The notes beneath the pieces are model-generated. The model was not told the DNA's origin, made no database searches, and saw only the letters and a list, made by a program, of their open reading frames with translations. A stretch of DNA of 64,000 nucleotides, taken from assembly GCA_009733575.1 (NCBI GenBank), contig ML769518.1, positions 49,135-113,134 on the forward strand, written 5' to 3'. Positions 44,722 to 55,807 of this stretch are shown in pieces. Numbering within the stretch: position 1 is the stretch's first letter; the number at the start of each line of letters is the position of its first letter. The translations under genes were made by a program, and so were the position numbers. The stretch comes from Gymnopus androsaceus JB14 (Eukaryota > Basidiomycota > Agaricomycetes > Agaricales > Omphalotaceae).

Positions 44722-46683
44722 ATGGAAGGGACCCAGGCCTCCAGCAACCATCTTGTCTGCGACCGATGCTGGAATGGCATCTTCTCAGTCTCTGGCTGGC
44801 AGACTGTATTAGCTGCTAAACAAATTCCCGGCCGTGCTCTATACTCGAAAGGCTATTCCTACCAAACCACTTGGGAAGCAATCTGCGCCGCCGCCGATCA
44901 CTGCACTTGGTGTCGCTTTCTCAGAGTCACCGCTCCTAATCTCAAGGGTGAAGTAGAGGTTCGGGCTGCTTGCGATGAAGAGTCCGATTGCACGCCCGCT
45001 GGGGAAAGGAGGTTGAGCATCGCCATGGCGGGTAGTCATGGTGGTCATGGCTCTCAGTACTACATGTATACTAGCGAGAGTATGTATAATAAGCGCTTCG
45101 AAAGAAGCTAAACTCGTACTAATGATCTTTCGGTAGACGATAATGCTGCAAGATTCGTAGCCGCACGGGAGCGAATTCGAGACGTCACGGCGCCAGAAAG
45201 CTACAAGCTAGCCCTCCAATGCGTCGAGAACTGCGTCAACCACCACTACACCAAGTGCCCTAAACCGCAAGAAAACACTTTTCTCCCCGACCGCGTCATT
45301 GACTGTACTGACACTAGAAAACCGAAGCTCATCTTAACACGAGGTCAGCGTGGTCATTACGTAGTTCTCAGCTACGTCTGGGGTGCCAAGCAGCCAATGA
45401 TGACCACGACTCTGAACATCGAAAAGTACTGTACAGAAGGCCTTGATATGGCGCAGTTCCCACAGACCATTCAGGACGCTGTCATCGTTACCCACAACCT
45501 CGGCCAGCGCTATCTGTGGATCGATGCACAGTGCATCCTCCAAGACTGTGAAACGGACAAAGTCCGCCAGCTGGGGATGATGCACACCATCTACCGCAAC
45601 TCGTATCTGAGTATCAGCGCGGCATGCGCGAATGCCGCAACTCAAGGATTCCTTCACTGGGATCGTCCACAGAAGGTCCCGAATGCCCGCATCCCGTACC
45701 GCTGTCCAGATGGCACAGTCGGCATGGTGTGGATTGCAAAGCGTATGGACACCGACATTCCCGATGCCTCGCACTCATACTGGGATGAGCTTGAGCCGGT
45801 GTCCTACCGCGGTTGGTGTCTGCAAGAACGTATGTTGCCGGCGCGGAGCCTCATCTATGCCTCTGACACGCTCAAATACTACTGCCAGACAGAGACAGTC
45901 AACATCGGTGGTGCGTTGTGCGAGCCTAGTACAGGGATGCGGTTGCCGAATGTGATATACCAGCCCCAGGATATACCGTTCTCGGATGAAGATCACAAGA
46001 CATATCGTCAAGCGTGGCTTGCGGTGCTGTTTGTCTACACCCTTCGCGCGATCTCGAAGCCAGCAGATAAGCTCGTTGCATTGGCTGGCCTGGCGGAACA
46101 GTTCCAGATGGTGTATCATGATGAATACCTTGCTGGATTGTGGCAGAAGACGCTACTGTTTGATCTTCTCTGGAGGAGTGAAAGTGGCGGTGGTGCATGT
46201 ACTCGGCCAAAGGAGTACCGTGCACCGTCCTGGTCTTGGGCAGCGGTTGATGGCCTTAAGAGTGTGTGGTACATAGAAGAGAGCTTGAGCCCAGATGTAG
46301 AGCATGTAGAGATTGTAGATTGCAAGGTGACATTGAAGGACCATAAGGTGCCTTTTGGGGAGGTGACAGCAGGATTTCTGAAGGTGATGGGATACTTGAA
46401 GGAAATCACTCTAGAGTCCAATGGCATTGTGCGAGTAAAGATTGAGGGAGGACAGGAGGAAGTAAAGATTGGGCATGCTCTTTCTGATGCTAAAGAGGAG
46501 TGGTCGGAAAAGACTTATGTTGTTCCGCTTTTGTGGAGTGCTAGCACAGCATCTGTCAAGGGACTGATTGTGGTGAGGGCAGCCGATGGCCATTATCAAA
46601 GAGTTGGTCATTTTACTGGATCTGATTCTAAGGATATCAAGTGGTTGGCTGAATTAAACCAACAGGAGATTACCATTGTATAA
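44722..46683 (+). CDS. HET-domain protein
   Basis: HET domains occur in proteins that control heterokaryon incompatibility and regulated cell death in fungi. Two exons: 44722-45079 and 45137-46683. They are joined across a 57-bp intron with donor GTATGT, branch-like CTAAT and acceptor TAG, giving 634 residues. The N-terminal part has paired cysteines (CDRCW, HCTWCRFL). The HET core shows YVVLSYVWG, IQDAVIVTHNLGQRYLWIDA, MHTIYRNSYLSISAACA and RGWCLQERMLPARSLIY. The C-terminal half is a typical variable region with PSWSWAAVDG. There is no NACHT, ankyrin or WD repeat. The frame is intact throughout, unlike several neighbours. Confidence 0.92.
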
Positions 46684-46974
46684 GTGGATTTGGATTGGCA
46701 TACTGTATTTATGCCTACATTTTATATTGCACATAACTTTGGAAATGTACTGAAGATTTGTGCTTCAGGGGAGGCTGAGCTCTTAGAATCACATAAGAGA
46801 ACATGACAAGATGATGCCAAACTTGACAAAGATAATTGAAATACCCTATCTTTGGGACTCAGTAAGTGTGCTACCAGCATACAGAGGGGTAATTTCAGCC
46901 CATATAAAAATTCTGCTTTGTTTGAGGGCAGATATTCTATCATAAGTGTGACATGTAGAACTTCAGTGGAATCA
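46684..46974. other. HET gene 3' flank, no gene seen
   Basis: AT-rich, CpG-poor sequence. No ORF with recognisable features. Confidence 0.4.
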
Positions 46975-47103
46975 CATCAGCAGAAACTAGGTGTGTCTGT
47001 CCAGCACTCATAACACTCATAGGACCCATAGCATCAGTACCCTCTATCCAGAACTATGAACCCCTATGGAGCAGGGCAAGGGGTATGCAGAAATTTAGGT
47101 GCC
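46975..47103. mobile_element. Truncated CATCAG-family element (CATAGC word type)
   Basis: Left end CATCAGCAGAAACTAGG followed by CACTCATAGGACCCATAGC words. No matching right end is found before or after the copia B element, which inserted just downstream at 47109. Confidence 0.6.
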
Positions 47104-47108
47104 CATAT

Positions 47109-47265
47109 TGTTGGAACTCATCCTTTTTGAGTAGCATCTAGCTTAGTCATCCACTTCCACAGTCACATCATACTAGCTAGTCCATACTTTATCCAATATT
47201 GCCATGAATATATCTGCATTATTGCCCTATAGACTCCATGTCTCTCCCATATCCTTAGTCCAACA
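47109..47265 (+). repeat. Copia B 5' LTR
   Basis: 157 bp, TGTTGGAAC...TAGTCCAACA, followed directly by GGTTATGG. Confidence 0.85.
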
Positions 47266-47629
47266 GGTTATGGCCTCCTTATTTGTCTAGGTCTGGGTCA
47301 TTTTTCATGGAACAAGTCTTTCAGGGCTGGATTGATATCTGCACCTTGATAACCTTTCTGCATCCTCATCTGCTGCAGACCAGTCTGGGCCTTTCCCGGC
47401 AGGCACTTTGTCCTCATTTCCATGCCCAGACTTTGCTCCTTGCAACACCATATTCTCATTGATTTTATTTGTGCTGTTGCACTGAAAGCTACCCTGGTGT
47501 GTCATGGTAGTTAACTACTACCCTTTTACACAGCTAGGCTGCTTTTAGCCCTAGTATACCACATCATTCATCATTCTGCTGCACTTTGAATCTCAACCTT
47601 GTCCTTCCACTTACTCACATGCTAATTAT

Positions 47630-47884
47630 ATGCACTCCTCATTCATTATGGCTCATCATATAAAACTGAATTGCTGTCCTGGTTGTAAACCATTTTTTGG
47701 CCTACCACTGCCACCAGTTCAATCATGTCTCCTCTTCCACAGCCTCATTGAGCACCATGCAATCCATGACTGCAGTCTCTTCCACAATTATACTCCATTG
47801 CCAGAGACTATTGTCTTGCCTGATGGTTCAAAGCTTGAAGCTCATGGCCATGGTGATGTCATTATCTGCATTAAGGTGAATTGA
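47630..47884 (+). pseudogene. Copia B Gag/protease remnant
   Basis: An 84-codon frame with FHNYTPLPETIVLPDGSKLEA and GHGDV, matching the segment after the DSGA motif of copia proteases. The catalytic DSG itself is not recognisable (IHDCS at that place). A Gag-like KLNCCPGC stretch precedes it. Confidence 0.55.
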
Positions 47885-47919
47885 AAGAAGGATTCATTTA
47901 TGCTCACACTGGCTTCTTG

Positions 47920-48135
47920 CATCAGAAAAAACTGTTTTGGGCCCAGGAGGATCCAAGGTCACCTAGTCTCTTAGGCAACCTGAAGCAACCTAGTTGGCCC
48001 AGGAAAAAGGGTAAAACTTTGGACACCTCAGGTATCCTAGTCATCCTAGGTGTCCTGGGACATCCTGGGGCATATTGCCTAAGAGGCCTAGGAGACCTTG
48101 GATCCTCCTGGGCTCAAAACAGTTTTTTGCTGATG
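47920..48135. mobile_element. CATCAG-family palindromic element, shortened
   Basis: CATCAGAAAAAACTGTTTTG...AAACAGTTTTTTGCTGATG, 216 bp, the same words as 32350-32745 but with the hairpin centre shortened. Flanks are TG and TT, so no exact duplication remains. Confidence 0.85.
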
Positions 48136-48381
48136 TTATTGGCATGTACCTGACATTTCTTCCAACTTATTCTCTGTTTCATGAGCACTTTCTTACCATT
48201 GGTCTGTGATTTTTTCTGAAAAGAATCCCCATTTTCTTGTTTCACCTATTTTATGCAAAGCAGGACCTTCATTGCCAAAATATTTGCCATTAATTCATAC
48301 TGGTATGTTCTTTTACTTATTTTGTGAATTTGTTTCTCCTTCTCCACCTTTTGAAGCTCCAATCATTATTATGGATGTCAT

Positions 48382-49083
48382 GGATTATTCTGTTTGACAA
48401 CCCCGTTGTCACAAAACAACCCCATCGACAACCCCTGCAACACCGGGCGTCACACCAGAGGTAAAATGGGTCACATTTGAAGCAGCGGCAGCGCCGCAAG
48501 CATCAGGCAAGCATTGGAGTGGAGACAAACTTGAGTTATTGTGAGCAAATGCACTACAATGTACAGATACAATAGTTATAGGAATATTCACAGAGAATGC
48601 GGATTTGGGTACAGAAAGGTCTGGGCCTTGAAGTAATGACAAATGGTCATATATTCTGGAGATCAGAGCCAGTAGCTCAGCAGGGAGTATGGATTTACGC
48701 ACAGCTAGGCAGCAGGATACTAAGAATGAAACATGAGCATCAAAGGAAGAAGAATGGAAGACCCCGGGGCATGTACCTAGTACCAGACTCTACTTTTTAC
48801 TCTTCCCGCTATCTCTCCATGTCACTGGTGTCTTGACAGAACTTGGAGGGAATGAACAGATGTTGGAAGTTGAGGACAGCAGCATTGATGTCACCGAAGC
48901 CATTATTGAGGCCAACGGTCTGCATCGAGCGGTGCAGCCAGTGTTGGTATGTTGAGGTCGACGTGGCAAGAGAATGAGCGCTGACTTCACGGTGATGGGA
49001 CGGAGTGACCGGAGATCACATGATTTTTGAAGCAACAACCCTGGGTTGTCACGTAACAACAGGGTTGTCAAACAGAATAATCT
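48382..49083. mobile_element. MULE-like non-autonomous element, 702 bp
   Basis: Perfect 9-bp duplication GGATGTCAT (48373-48381 and 49084-49092). Ends are GGATTATTCTGTTTGACAAC and the inverse. GC-richer interior segments (for example 48440-48500 and 48880-49010) look unlike the surrounding decayed copia and could be captured gene sequence. Confidence 0.9.
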
Positions 49084-49388
49084 GGATGTCATTGCTTCTA
49101 ATTTGCCACTCTCATTTTCCCTCATCTTCATATTGTTCTTACAATTCTGTTGAATCTTTCCATTCTCAACCTTTTGGTGATAATTCTGAGATATTTTCAG
49201 AACATTCTAGTTATTCTTTAGTTGATGGTGATTCAAACCAGTCTTTGCCCAACTCTCCCTCTCCCTCTCCACATCTTTATTCATATTCTTCATATTCTCA
49301 GCCTTGCTCTGAGTATTATTCTGAATTTTCTGATGTTCCTGATGTTTAAATGTTTTGGATGGGGATGATTCTTATGGGGGTGAGGATT

Positions 49389-50145
49389 GGATAATTCTTT
49401 TCAACAACCCCGTTGGCACCTGACAACCCACCAAAAGATCATGTGATCGCTGTCACGCCGAGCTTTCGCCGGAAGTGCTTGTTGGGCTTAGGGCTCACCT
49501 TTGTCATTCTTTGACCTCATTTTTTTCCTCCCTCGGCGGCACTTGAATAGACAAACAAATCACTACCACTACGAAATCAATATCCAATGTGCATGACTTG
49601 GATCTCCAGCTTCAATGTTCAGCTCTAGCATAAATCTGACTCCCGCGAACACAGGAACTCAATAGACAATGGAGATTTAGTCTCAACAGCAGCGGCTGCA
49701 GCTGCAGGAACCAGGGTTTGTTCCTTTATGGGAGACTGGTCATGATTATTGTGCATCTCATTCCATTTTGGCTTCATACACTGCTAACTAAACATCACAT
49801 TCCTTCATTCACACCTTCCTTCTCATTTCTTATCAACTTGCAATCATTACGCATCCGTCATCCTGTCCCTGTATTGCAAGGCATAGCTGCCATGGTCATC
49901 GTGGCGGAGGCAGTGACCATGGATGTCTTGAGCGAGAGTATGTTGGAGAGAACAACAGGGATGGGGACTCAGACCATTGCAACATTTTTTATGTATTGAC
50001 GATCTACATCTGTGTTACACAAGATAGAAATAATATACCTTGAGGCTTCAGTGTGACCCGTTGGGACTCCGGTGTGATTCCCGGAGCCTTGAGGGTTGTT
50101 CCCTGCTAACAACCCCTCCAACAGGGTTGTTAAAAAGAATTATCC
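49389..50145. mobile_element. MULE-like non-autonomous element, 757 bp
   Basis: Perfect 9-bp duplication GTGAGGATT (49380-49388 and 50146-50154). Ends are GGATAATTCTTTTCAACAAC and the inverse GTTGTTAAAAAGAATTATCC. It is the same family as 48382-49083 but shares little interior. No intact ORF. Confidence 0.9.
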
Positions 50146-50547
50146 GTGAGGATTTTGGTTCTTTACATTTCCTGTTCTTTCCAATGTTTCTTATAGGGGG
50201 TGATGAGTCAAATGTCATATCCTCTTTCTGCTTACAGTGTTCCATCACATCTGCATTCTTACTCTGCACCATTCAATTCACAGGCTACATCTGGAAAAGT
50301 ATCCTATTCCCTTGGCCTAGGGACACCCCCATAATCCTGGGGAGCTTCATGAAACCTGAGAGAAGCCTGAAGTTCCCTGGTATCCCTGGGGTCCCTGGTC
50401 TTCCCTTAGTATACAACCTCACTTTGTTCCTCCAACTGCTTTTTATTATCAACCACCCTCATATAACCATATTTAACCTCCCAAACCTCCTGTTAAATCT
50501 GTGCATTTCACTCATTATTCACCAACTCCTTATTATTCTGTCTCAGA

Positions 50548-50909
50548 TATTAGAGTTACGTTCCTAAATAGGAAGTAGCAGCAGTAAGTCCACACAGGAC
50601 TTAGTAGTACGATCACACAGATCAATGGGGGACGACGGTGTTATTACAAGGTATGGTACTAGGCTTTATATACAGTCCTATGTACAAACAATATATCGGG
50701 CAAGTGGCTACTGCGTGAATATGTGTGGCTACTGTCCATATGGTAAAGCAGGTACTGCAAGAGAGCAAGTGGATACGGCGAGAGACTGAGTGGAGTCTGC
50801 GAGATGATAACAGTGGAGTGCATGGGATGGTGATACAAACAAGTGGATACTACGAGAAAGCATTCCATGTATAGTTCGATAGAATATATTTACCTTTGAT
50901 ATTCCAACA
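50548..50909 (-). mobile_element. Solo LTR, 362 bp family
   Basis: Inverse of the 22014-22375 LTR, exactly the same length. Perfect TCAGA duplication at 50543-50547 and 50910-50914. Confidence 0.92.
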
Positions 50910-50914
50910 TCAGA

Positions 50915-51887
50915 CCCTGTTCTCCATCCTCCATCTTCTAACTTTTGTTCTGGGTTCTCAATTCATCCTGATCCTCCACTTGCTCCTTTGACTCCCATGA
51001 TCCATTCAATATTCTTTCCAGTATGTGCCCACTGCTTATCCCACATATACAATTTCTTCTGGTCTGTTGAAAGATACACTTGCAATCATGGACACATGAT
51101 CAGGTACTTTGTACCATGATATTCAACATTGGCTTACTGATCACCAAAATCACATTCCTATGTATTGATATCATTTGATTAATGTTATTTGCTAGTTATG
51201 TACATGTGATTATAGTTAGGATATCAACTGCTGATGTATATACATACATCACATTGTAGGGACCATTGGACACATGGACACTTACCAATACTATAAGTAC
51301 CTATTATTAGATTTATTTAGTATATAAGCTGTAGTAGTTCACCTGTAGTCCCCATTGCTTTGCATACTACTGCTTCACTGTCTCACTGACAGTACTAAGC
51401 TCCTCTACATCTGTCTCATCCCACAAGCACTAAACTTGGTTTGTAATGTGATTTCACCATTCAGTCTCACTTGCTGTTCAACATGGTCCACTGCCAACTT
51501 ATCTTTCTACTTTTAAAAACCAAACCTTTGCCACTCTATGGTACCAATTGGGCCAATTGCCCTCCTACTTGCCCTCCCAATCCACTTTGCATCCTTGATC
51601 TTTATGTTCCAGTTCATTGATTCTCAATTGTGAGGGTCAACTTATTGCATTGGATTTGTTTGCAAACACCTACAATTGTAATTAATATCAATGTCAACAA
51701 ATGAATCACAATTAACAGTGGCAATGTAGTATAATTAAATTACAACATCACATTACATGCGCCAGATGGCAAAGCGGTATTCTCAGTCACCAAATCGGAT
51801 GCATGTGATAAATTACATACCTGGCAATGCAGCATTTGAAACACTGGTGTATACAATTAATTGCTTTTTAATTTTTCTTTCTGTGCA
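50915..51887. other. Copia B interior, decayed
   Basis: Low-GC, CpG-poor sequence with a TATATAAGC-type promoter-like motif near 51321. It may contain parts of further unrecognised LTRs. No reading frame survives. Confidence 0.4.
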
Positions 51888-51962
51888 ATGCCGTGGCTAG
51901 CTCTCGTTGGGGTTTGCCCAAAGGGTGAACCCCAACATTAGAGAGCTAGTCCGGCATTGCCA
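51888..51962. repeat. Near-perfect stem-loop
   Basis: GCAATGCCG...GGCTAGCTCTC...TTGGGGTT pairs with AACCCCAA...GAGAGCTAG...CGGCATTGC, about 32 bp per arm with a few bulges around a GCCCAAAGGG loop. Confidence 0.85.
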
Positions 51963-51968
51963 AACATG

Positions 51969-52011
51969 CTGGGTTAGGGGTTAGGGGTTGGGGTTAGGGT
52001 CAGGGGTTACG
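51969..52011 (+). repeat. Telomere-like G-rich tract
   Basis: GGGTTAGGGGTTAGGGGTTG followed by GGGTTAGGGTCAGGGGTTA. These are TTAGGG/TTAGGGG-type units, which also fit a G-quadruplex pattern. Confidence 0.7.
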
Positions 52012-52149
52012 GCCTCTCAGAATAAGCGCAAACGAGGCTTTAGAGTGCCCGCCAATGACTTCCCAAACTGGGGGACCCCCCGAGTGCAGCAAGGGAGGGG
52101 AGGGAAGTGGAGGCAGGCCCAAGTTTGCGCGCCCAACTGTGTATATATA

Positions 52150-52532
52150 CTGTACCGTTTCAACCAAAAGTTCAGTCACAGGTCACTTTAACCCAAAATG
52201 AACAGTTCACAACAGGCTGTCACTGGTCACTCTGGGTTGTGAACACTGTGACAACCAAAATAGACGAAAAAAATTCCTCAAAAGTGGTCCAAAAATGCTG
52301 AAGAAATTCAAATTTTGCTCAGTCTACCTGCAAACAAGCCAGGAATGACTCCAAAAAAAAATAGGTAACAAGTTACTGCACCCTTGTACAGTGGTTCAGT
52401 GAACCCCTACACACTGTGCAAGTGAACTGTTCACAGCTATGTCACAGCTCACTTCCATCTGTGAACACCAAAAATCCTGAACAGGGCATGTCACGGGTCA
52501 CATACCGTGAACTTCTGGTCAAAACGGTACAG
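52150..52532. mobile_element. TA-flanked MITE, CTGTAC family, copy 1
   Basis: CTGTACCGTTT...AAACGGTACAG flanked by TA on both sides. Subterminal regions repeat CAGTTCACA and GTCAC words. The interior matches the copy at 58093-58469. Non-coding, 383 bp. A TA duplication fits the Tc1/mariner group. Confidence 0.85.
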
Positions 52533-52559
52533 TAGTATTAGTATTGATAATATTGATGG

Positions 52560-53144
52560 AAACTACAGTTGTAAAAAACTTGTAGACATTGCAAGGGGGT
52601 CCGAAAAAAAAATTTATTACACCAAGCTGAAAAACATTTTAAGGGCCTCAGAGGGGCAACCACCCACCCACGCAATACCCACATGATGCCCAATATACCA
52701 TATATGGTAATAATCTTATCTGTATTTTTACAAATCTTGATGACATATGAAGATGACCTCATAAATATCTCCTGCTGATGCCTATTTCTAGGCTTAATAC
52801 TTCCATTTGGCATATATTAACTACAGATGAATACCTATAACAATTACCAATAGCATATTTAACCCTTCAAAGCTCTCAGAGCCTCTGAAAGATAGGTTTG
52901 AAAAAATATTTTAGTGGCCTCTCAGCAGGAACCAACCACCCACCAGAGTGTAATGGACTGTAATTCCAGTACCCCCTTGAGACATTGATACTATTTACAA
53001 TTGTAATATAATTTGTATACAATGTCTGTGTCCTGGGCTCTGAGAGTGTAGTTTTCTTCTGTCTCACCTTCTTGTTGTTTCTTGTTGTCCCAGGACTACC
53101 TTCTGTGTGGTTTGTTCCATTGTACAATGCTCATGCAGGGAGTG
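52560..53144. other. Copia B interior with unresolved repeats
   Basis: Two related segments, AACCACCCACC near 52655 and 52930, and a stretch (53000-53040) with GTATACAA and CTGGGCTCTGAGAG that resembles 58835-58935. These suggest decayed short elements, but no boundaries could be set. Confidence 0.35.
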
Positions 53145-53279
53145 TGTCAGAACTCATCCATTCTGGGTAGTATCTAGCTTAGTCATCCAGTCACAGTCAT
53201 GCTGTCCTTATACTTCCATCTATATATCTGCAGTATTGCCCTATAGACTCCATGTCTCTCCCATATCCTTAGTCCAACA
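53145..53279 (+). repeat. Copia B 3' LTR
   Basis: 135 bp, TGTCAGAACTCATCC...CCAACA, followed by CATAT. It lacks about 22 bp present in the 5' LTR. Confidence 0.82.
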
Positions 53280-53466
53280 CATATCATGGCAGGGGCCAAG
53301 ACAGCCTTAAGGTTCAAATTTTTTCAATCTTTTTTTGGGCTGGAATCACTGTGTTTTGGGCAAAGTATAAAGTGTGGTATATGGCAAGTATTTTCTAAGT
53401 ATATGTCTTATGGCTGTGTTCCAATTTGGAGGGATATCCTGTGCATCAACAAAACATGGGTGTACT

Positions 53467-54154
53467 CATCAGCAAAACCTGGGTGTACTGACAGCACTGG
53501 ATAGCACTGTCCAGCACTCATAGCACCCATAGCACCCATAGCAAGGTCCCCATCTATCCAGAGCTATGGACTGCTATGGATTGCTATGGATTTCACGGGA
53601 ATGTCAGTTGTTGTTCAATTCAATGCTAAATGTATTATATGTTTGAATTGTTTTAAGAATCATAAAATCGAACAATGGCAGAATAAAATCATTTATGTCT
53701 TCATGTTGATATGTATATAGATTATAGTACATATGTAGTTCTAGGACAATAGTGTAGCAAACTAACTAAAAGTCTAGTACTACTTAGTATAACTATGTGT
53801 TACTTAGTACTATGAGACCATACTATAAGTGTCAGCCCTTGTATGCAAGCATTAAATAAAGACATACTGTGAATAATAAATATTCAGTGAACTTAAGTGA
53901 CTGAGAATCAAGAGGGAGTTGGACAATTGAGACAAAGTTGAAGTTCCAACATGGATGATTCTGCATTTCTTAGATACTGTTGGCGGGAGAGAATGATGAG
54001 TGTCAGATGGCTGTCAAATTGCAATATGAGTAAGTGATCCCACAGAACCTCATAGCAACCCATAGCAACTCATAGTTCTGTAGAGAACTATGGTTACTAT
54101 GGCCTGCTTTGGCTTTCTATGGCTGCTATGGCCATTACCCAGGTTTCGCTGATG
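53467..54154. mobile_element. CATCAG-family element H (CATAGC type), nested in K
   Basis: CATCAGCAAAACCTGGGTGT...ACCCAGGTTTCGCTGATG with CT on both sides (53465-53466 and 54155-54156). The centre, about 53610-54030, is AT-rich unrelated sequence that looks like a further insertion in the hairpin loop. Confidence 0.8.
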
Positions 54155-54311
54155 CTGGACAGAGCTGGACAGCCCTGTCCAGCACTCATAGCACTCATAG
54201 CAAAGTCCCCATCTATTCAGAGCTATGGATTGTTATGGGCTACTATGAGCTGCTATGGATGTCAAAAGGAAATGTAAATCAGCAAGCTCATAGTAAGTCA
54301 TAGCTACCCAT

Positions 54312-55524
54312 CATCAGGAAAAATCAATGGTGTGCAAAAATTCTAAATTATATATCACCTTGTATTTTGGTCTTAAGCTCAATAGACCCCTCCCTCCCCT
54401 CCTGTATCTACCTTATAGGGAAGAAGATTCCCATGGTTACATAAGCAAATCCCCAGGGACATTGGACCCAATTGATCCCACAGATGCAATCTGCTTTGCT
54501 ATGCTCCTGGTCTATCCCCTGCTGTCAGAATTTTAGGACATTGAATTCAAATATCACAAAAGTAATTACTTCTTTGAGTGATCTCTGTCAAATCTCTGTT
54601 GGTTAACACTGCCTCTAATCATTACAAAACCAGTCATATTTTGGGATTTTGCACAAACATATTCATTTTAGATGATGTTACTAAAGTAGTTTTTGTTTAA
54701 TTCAAGCATTCTAGATGATAACTCATAGGAGGGTCAGAGAACCATGGGCAAACTATCCTGTGCCTGCCAAATGTGTAAAAAATGCATAAAACATGTGAAA
54801 GTATTGATTCCAGGCCATATTGCTGCAATAAATTAAGCTCAGAAATTTTAGTCTTAAGGCCTCTTGACCCCACCCTCCCCTCCCAACCCTGTATGGGCGC
54901 TTAAATTCCTGTACACCCCTTGGGAAAAATGGTCTGGGCCCAGGGCTGACTTTGGGTTGACCCACAATGACCTAAAGAGACTTAAGGGTACTTAGGCATC
55001 AGCAAAAACTGTTTTGAGCCCAGGAGGATCTGAGGTCTCCTAGACCTCTTAGGCAACCTGTGGCATCCTAGCTGGCCCAGGAAAAAGGGCAAAACTTTGG
55101 ACACCTCAGGTACCCTAGTCATCCTGGGTGTCCTGGGACATTCTGAGACATCCTAGGACATCCTGTGATGTCCTGGGGCATATCCTCAGGACAATTAGGA
55201 TGACTAGGATACCTGAGGTTTCCAAAGTTTTGCCATTTATCCTGGGCCAACTAGGATGCCTCAGGTTGCCTAAGAGGACTAGGTGACTTTGGATCCTCCT
55301 GGGCCCAAAACATTTTTTTCTGATGCTAAGAGTACCTAGGTCTTCTAGTTTGCCTAGGTTGCCTAGACTGCCTCAGTTTCTTTGAGATCACCTGGGTTGA
55401 CTAGGATTTAGGGATAAACCTTGGGAATTTGAGGCAACCTGAGTAAACCTGAGTAGACCTGAGGTAGCCCGGGGTAGCCTGGAAGACCCAAGGTGACCAG
55501 TTACTTAACCCATTTTTGCTGATG
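54312..55524. mobile_element. CATCAG-family element E-outer (CCCTGGTCA type), nested in K
   Basis: Left end CATCAGGAAAAAT at 54312, right end CATTTTTGCTGATG at 55524, AT on both sides. It is the inverse orientation of 36003-36290. Its left arm is itself split between about 54326 and 54925 by AT-rich sequence, and its right part by 54997-55325. Confidence 0.75.
54997..55325. mobile_element. CATCAG-family element E-inner (CCTAGG type)
   Basis: CATCAGCAAAAACTGTTTTG...CATTTTTTTCTGATG, the same words as 32350-32745, inserted in E-outer. Flanking dinucleotides (GG and CT) do not match. Confidence 0.85.
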
Positions 55525-55807
55525 ATAGCAGGTCATAGCAGGTCATAGTTCTATAGCTGCTATAGCATCTATGACAATTATTCAGGTTTTGCTGATGTGA
55601 GTAAACCTGAGGTATAGGATTGAGATGTATTTGGTACTAAATCTCATGTATACTCTTTTCACACACCCATGTGTATTCAGCTGGCACAAGGTATATGTTG
55701 TGTATTCCAGGGGTATTCTTCAATGTATCTTGGCTAAAATACCACCAGAACACATCTTCAGAGGTCTTAAATTTGTAAGTTCTTCAATTTACTCTTGCGT
55801 ACTGTCC

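Larger units (their letters stand above)
47109..53279 (+). mobile_element. Ty1/copia retrotransposon B, decayed, with nested insertions
   Basis: LTR-like ends TGTTGGAACTCATCC (47109) and CCTTAGTCCAACA (53279) are flanked by perfect CATAT repeats (47104-47108 and 53280-53284). The left LTR is 157 bp and the right 135 bp; they share CTATAGACTCCATGTCTCTC. GGTTATGG right after the left LTR is the half-tRNA-Met primer site also seen in copia A. A protease-like stretch at about 47750-47880 (FHNYTPLPETIVLPDGSK) supports copia. The remaining interior is CpG-poor and unreadable. Insertions at 47920, 48382, 49389, 50548 and 52150 account for about 2.4 kb. Confidence 0.85.
53444..55597. mobile_element. 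CATCAG-family element K (CATAGC type), outermost of a four-level nest
   Basis: Ends CATCAACAAAACATGGG and ATTCAGGTTTTGCTGATG, flanked by TG on both sides. Removing the two inner insertions (53467-54154 and 54312-55524) rejoins CATGGGTGTACT to GGACAGAGC and CATAGCTACCC to ATAGCAGGTCATAGC. Confidence 0.8.

Noticed and set aside
51230..51420. Additional solo LTR around TATATAAGC near 51321
   Set aside because: Promoter-like content only. I could not define matching TG...CA ends or a target duplication.
51762..51830. Possible tRNA or SINE head (TGGCAAAGCGG)
   Set aside because: It matches the A-box consensus only. No B box at the right distance and no cloverleaf could be drawn.
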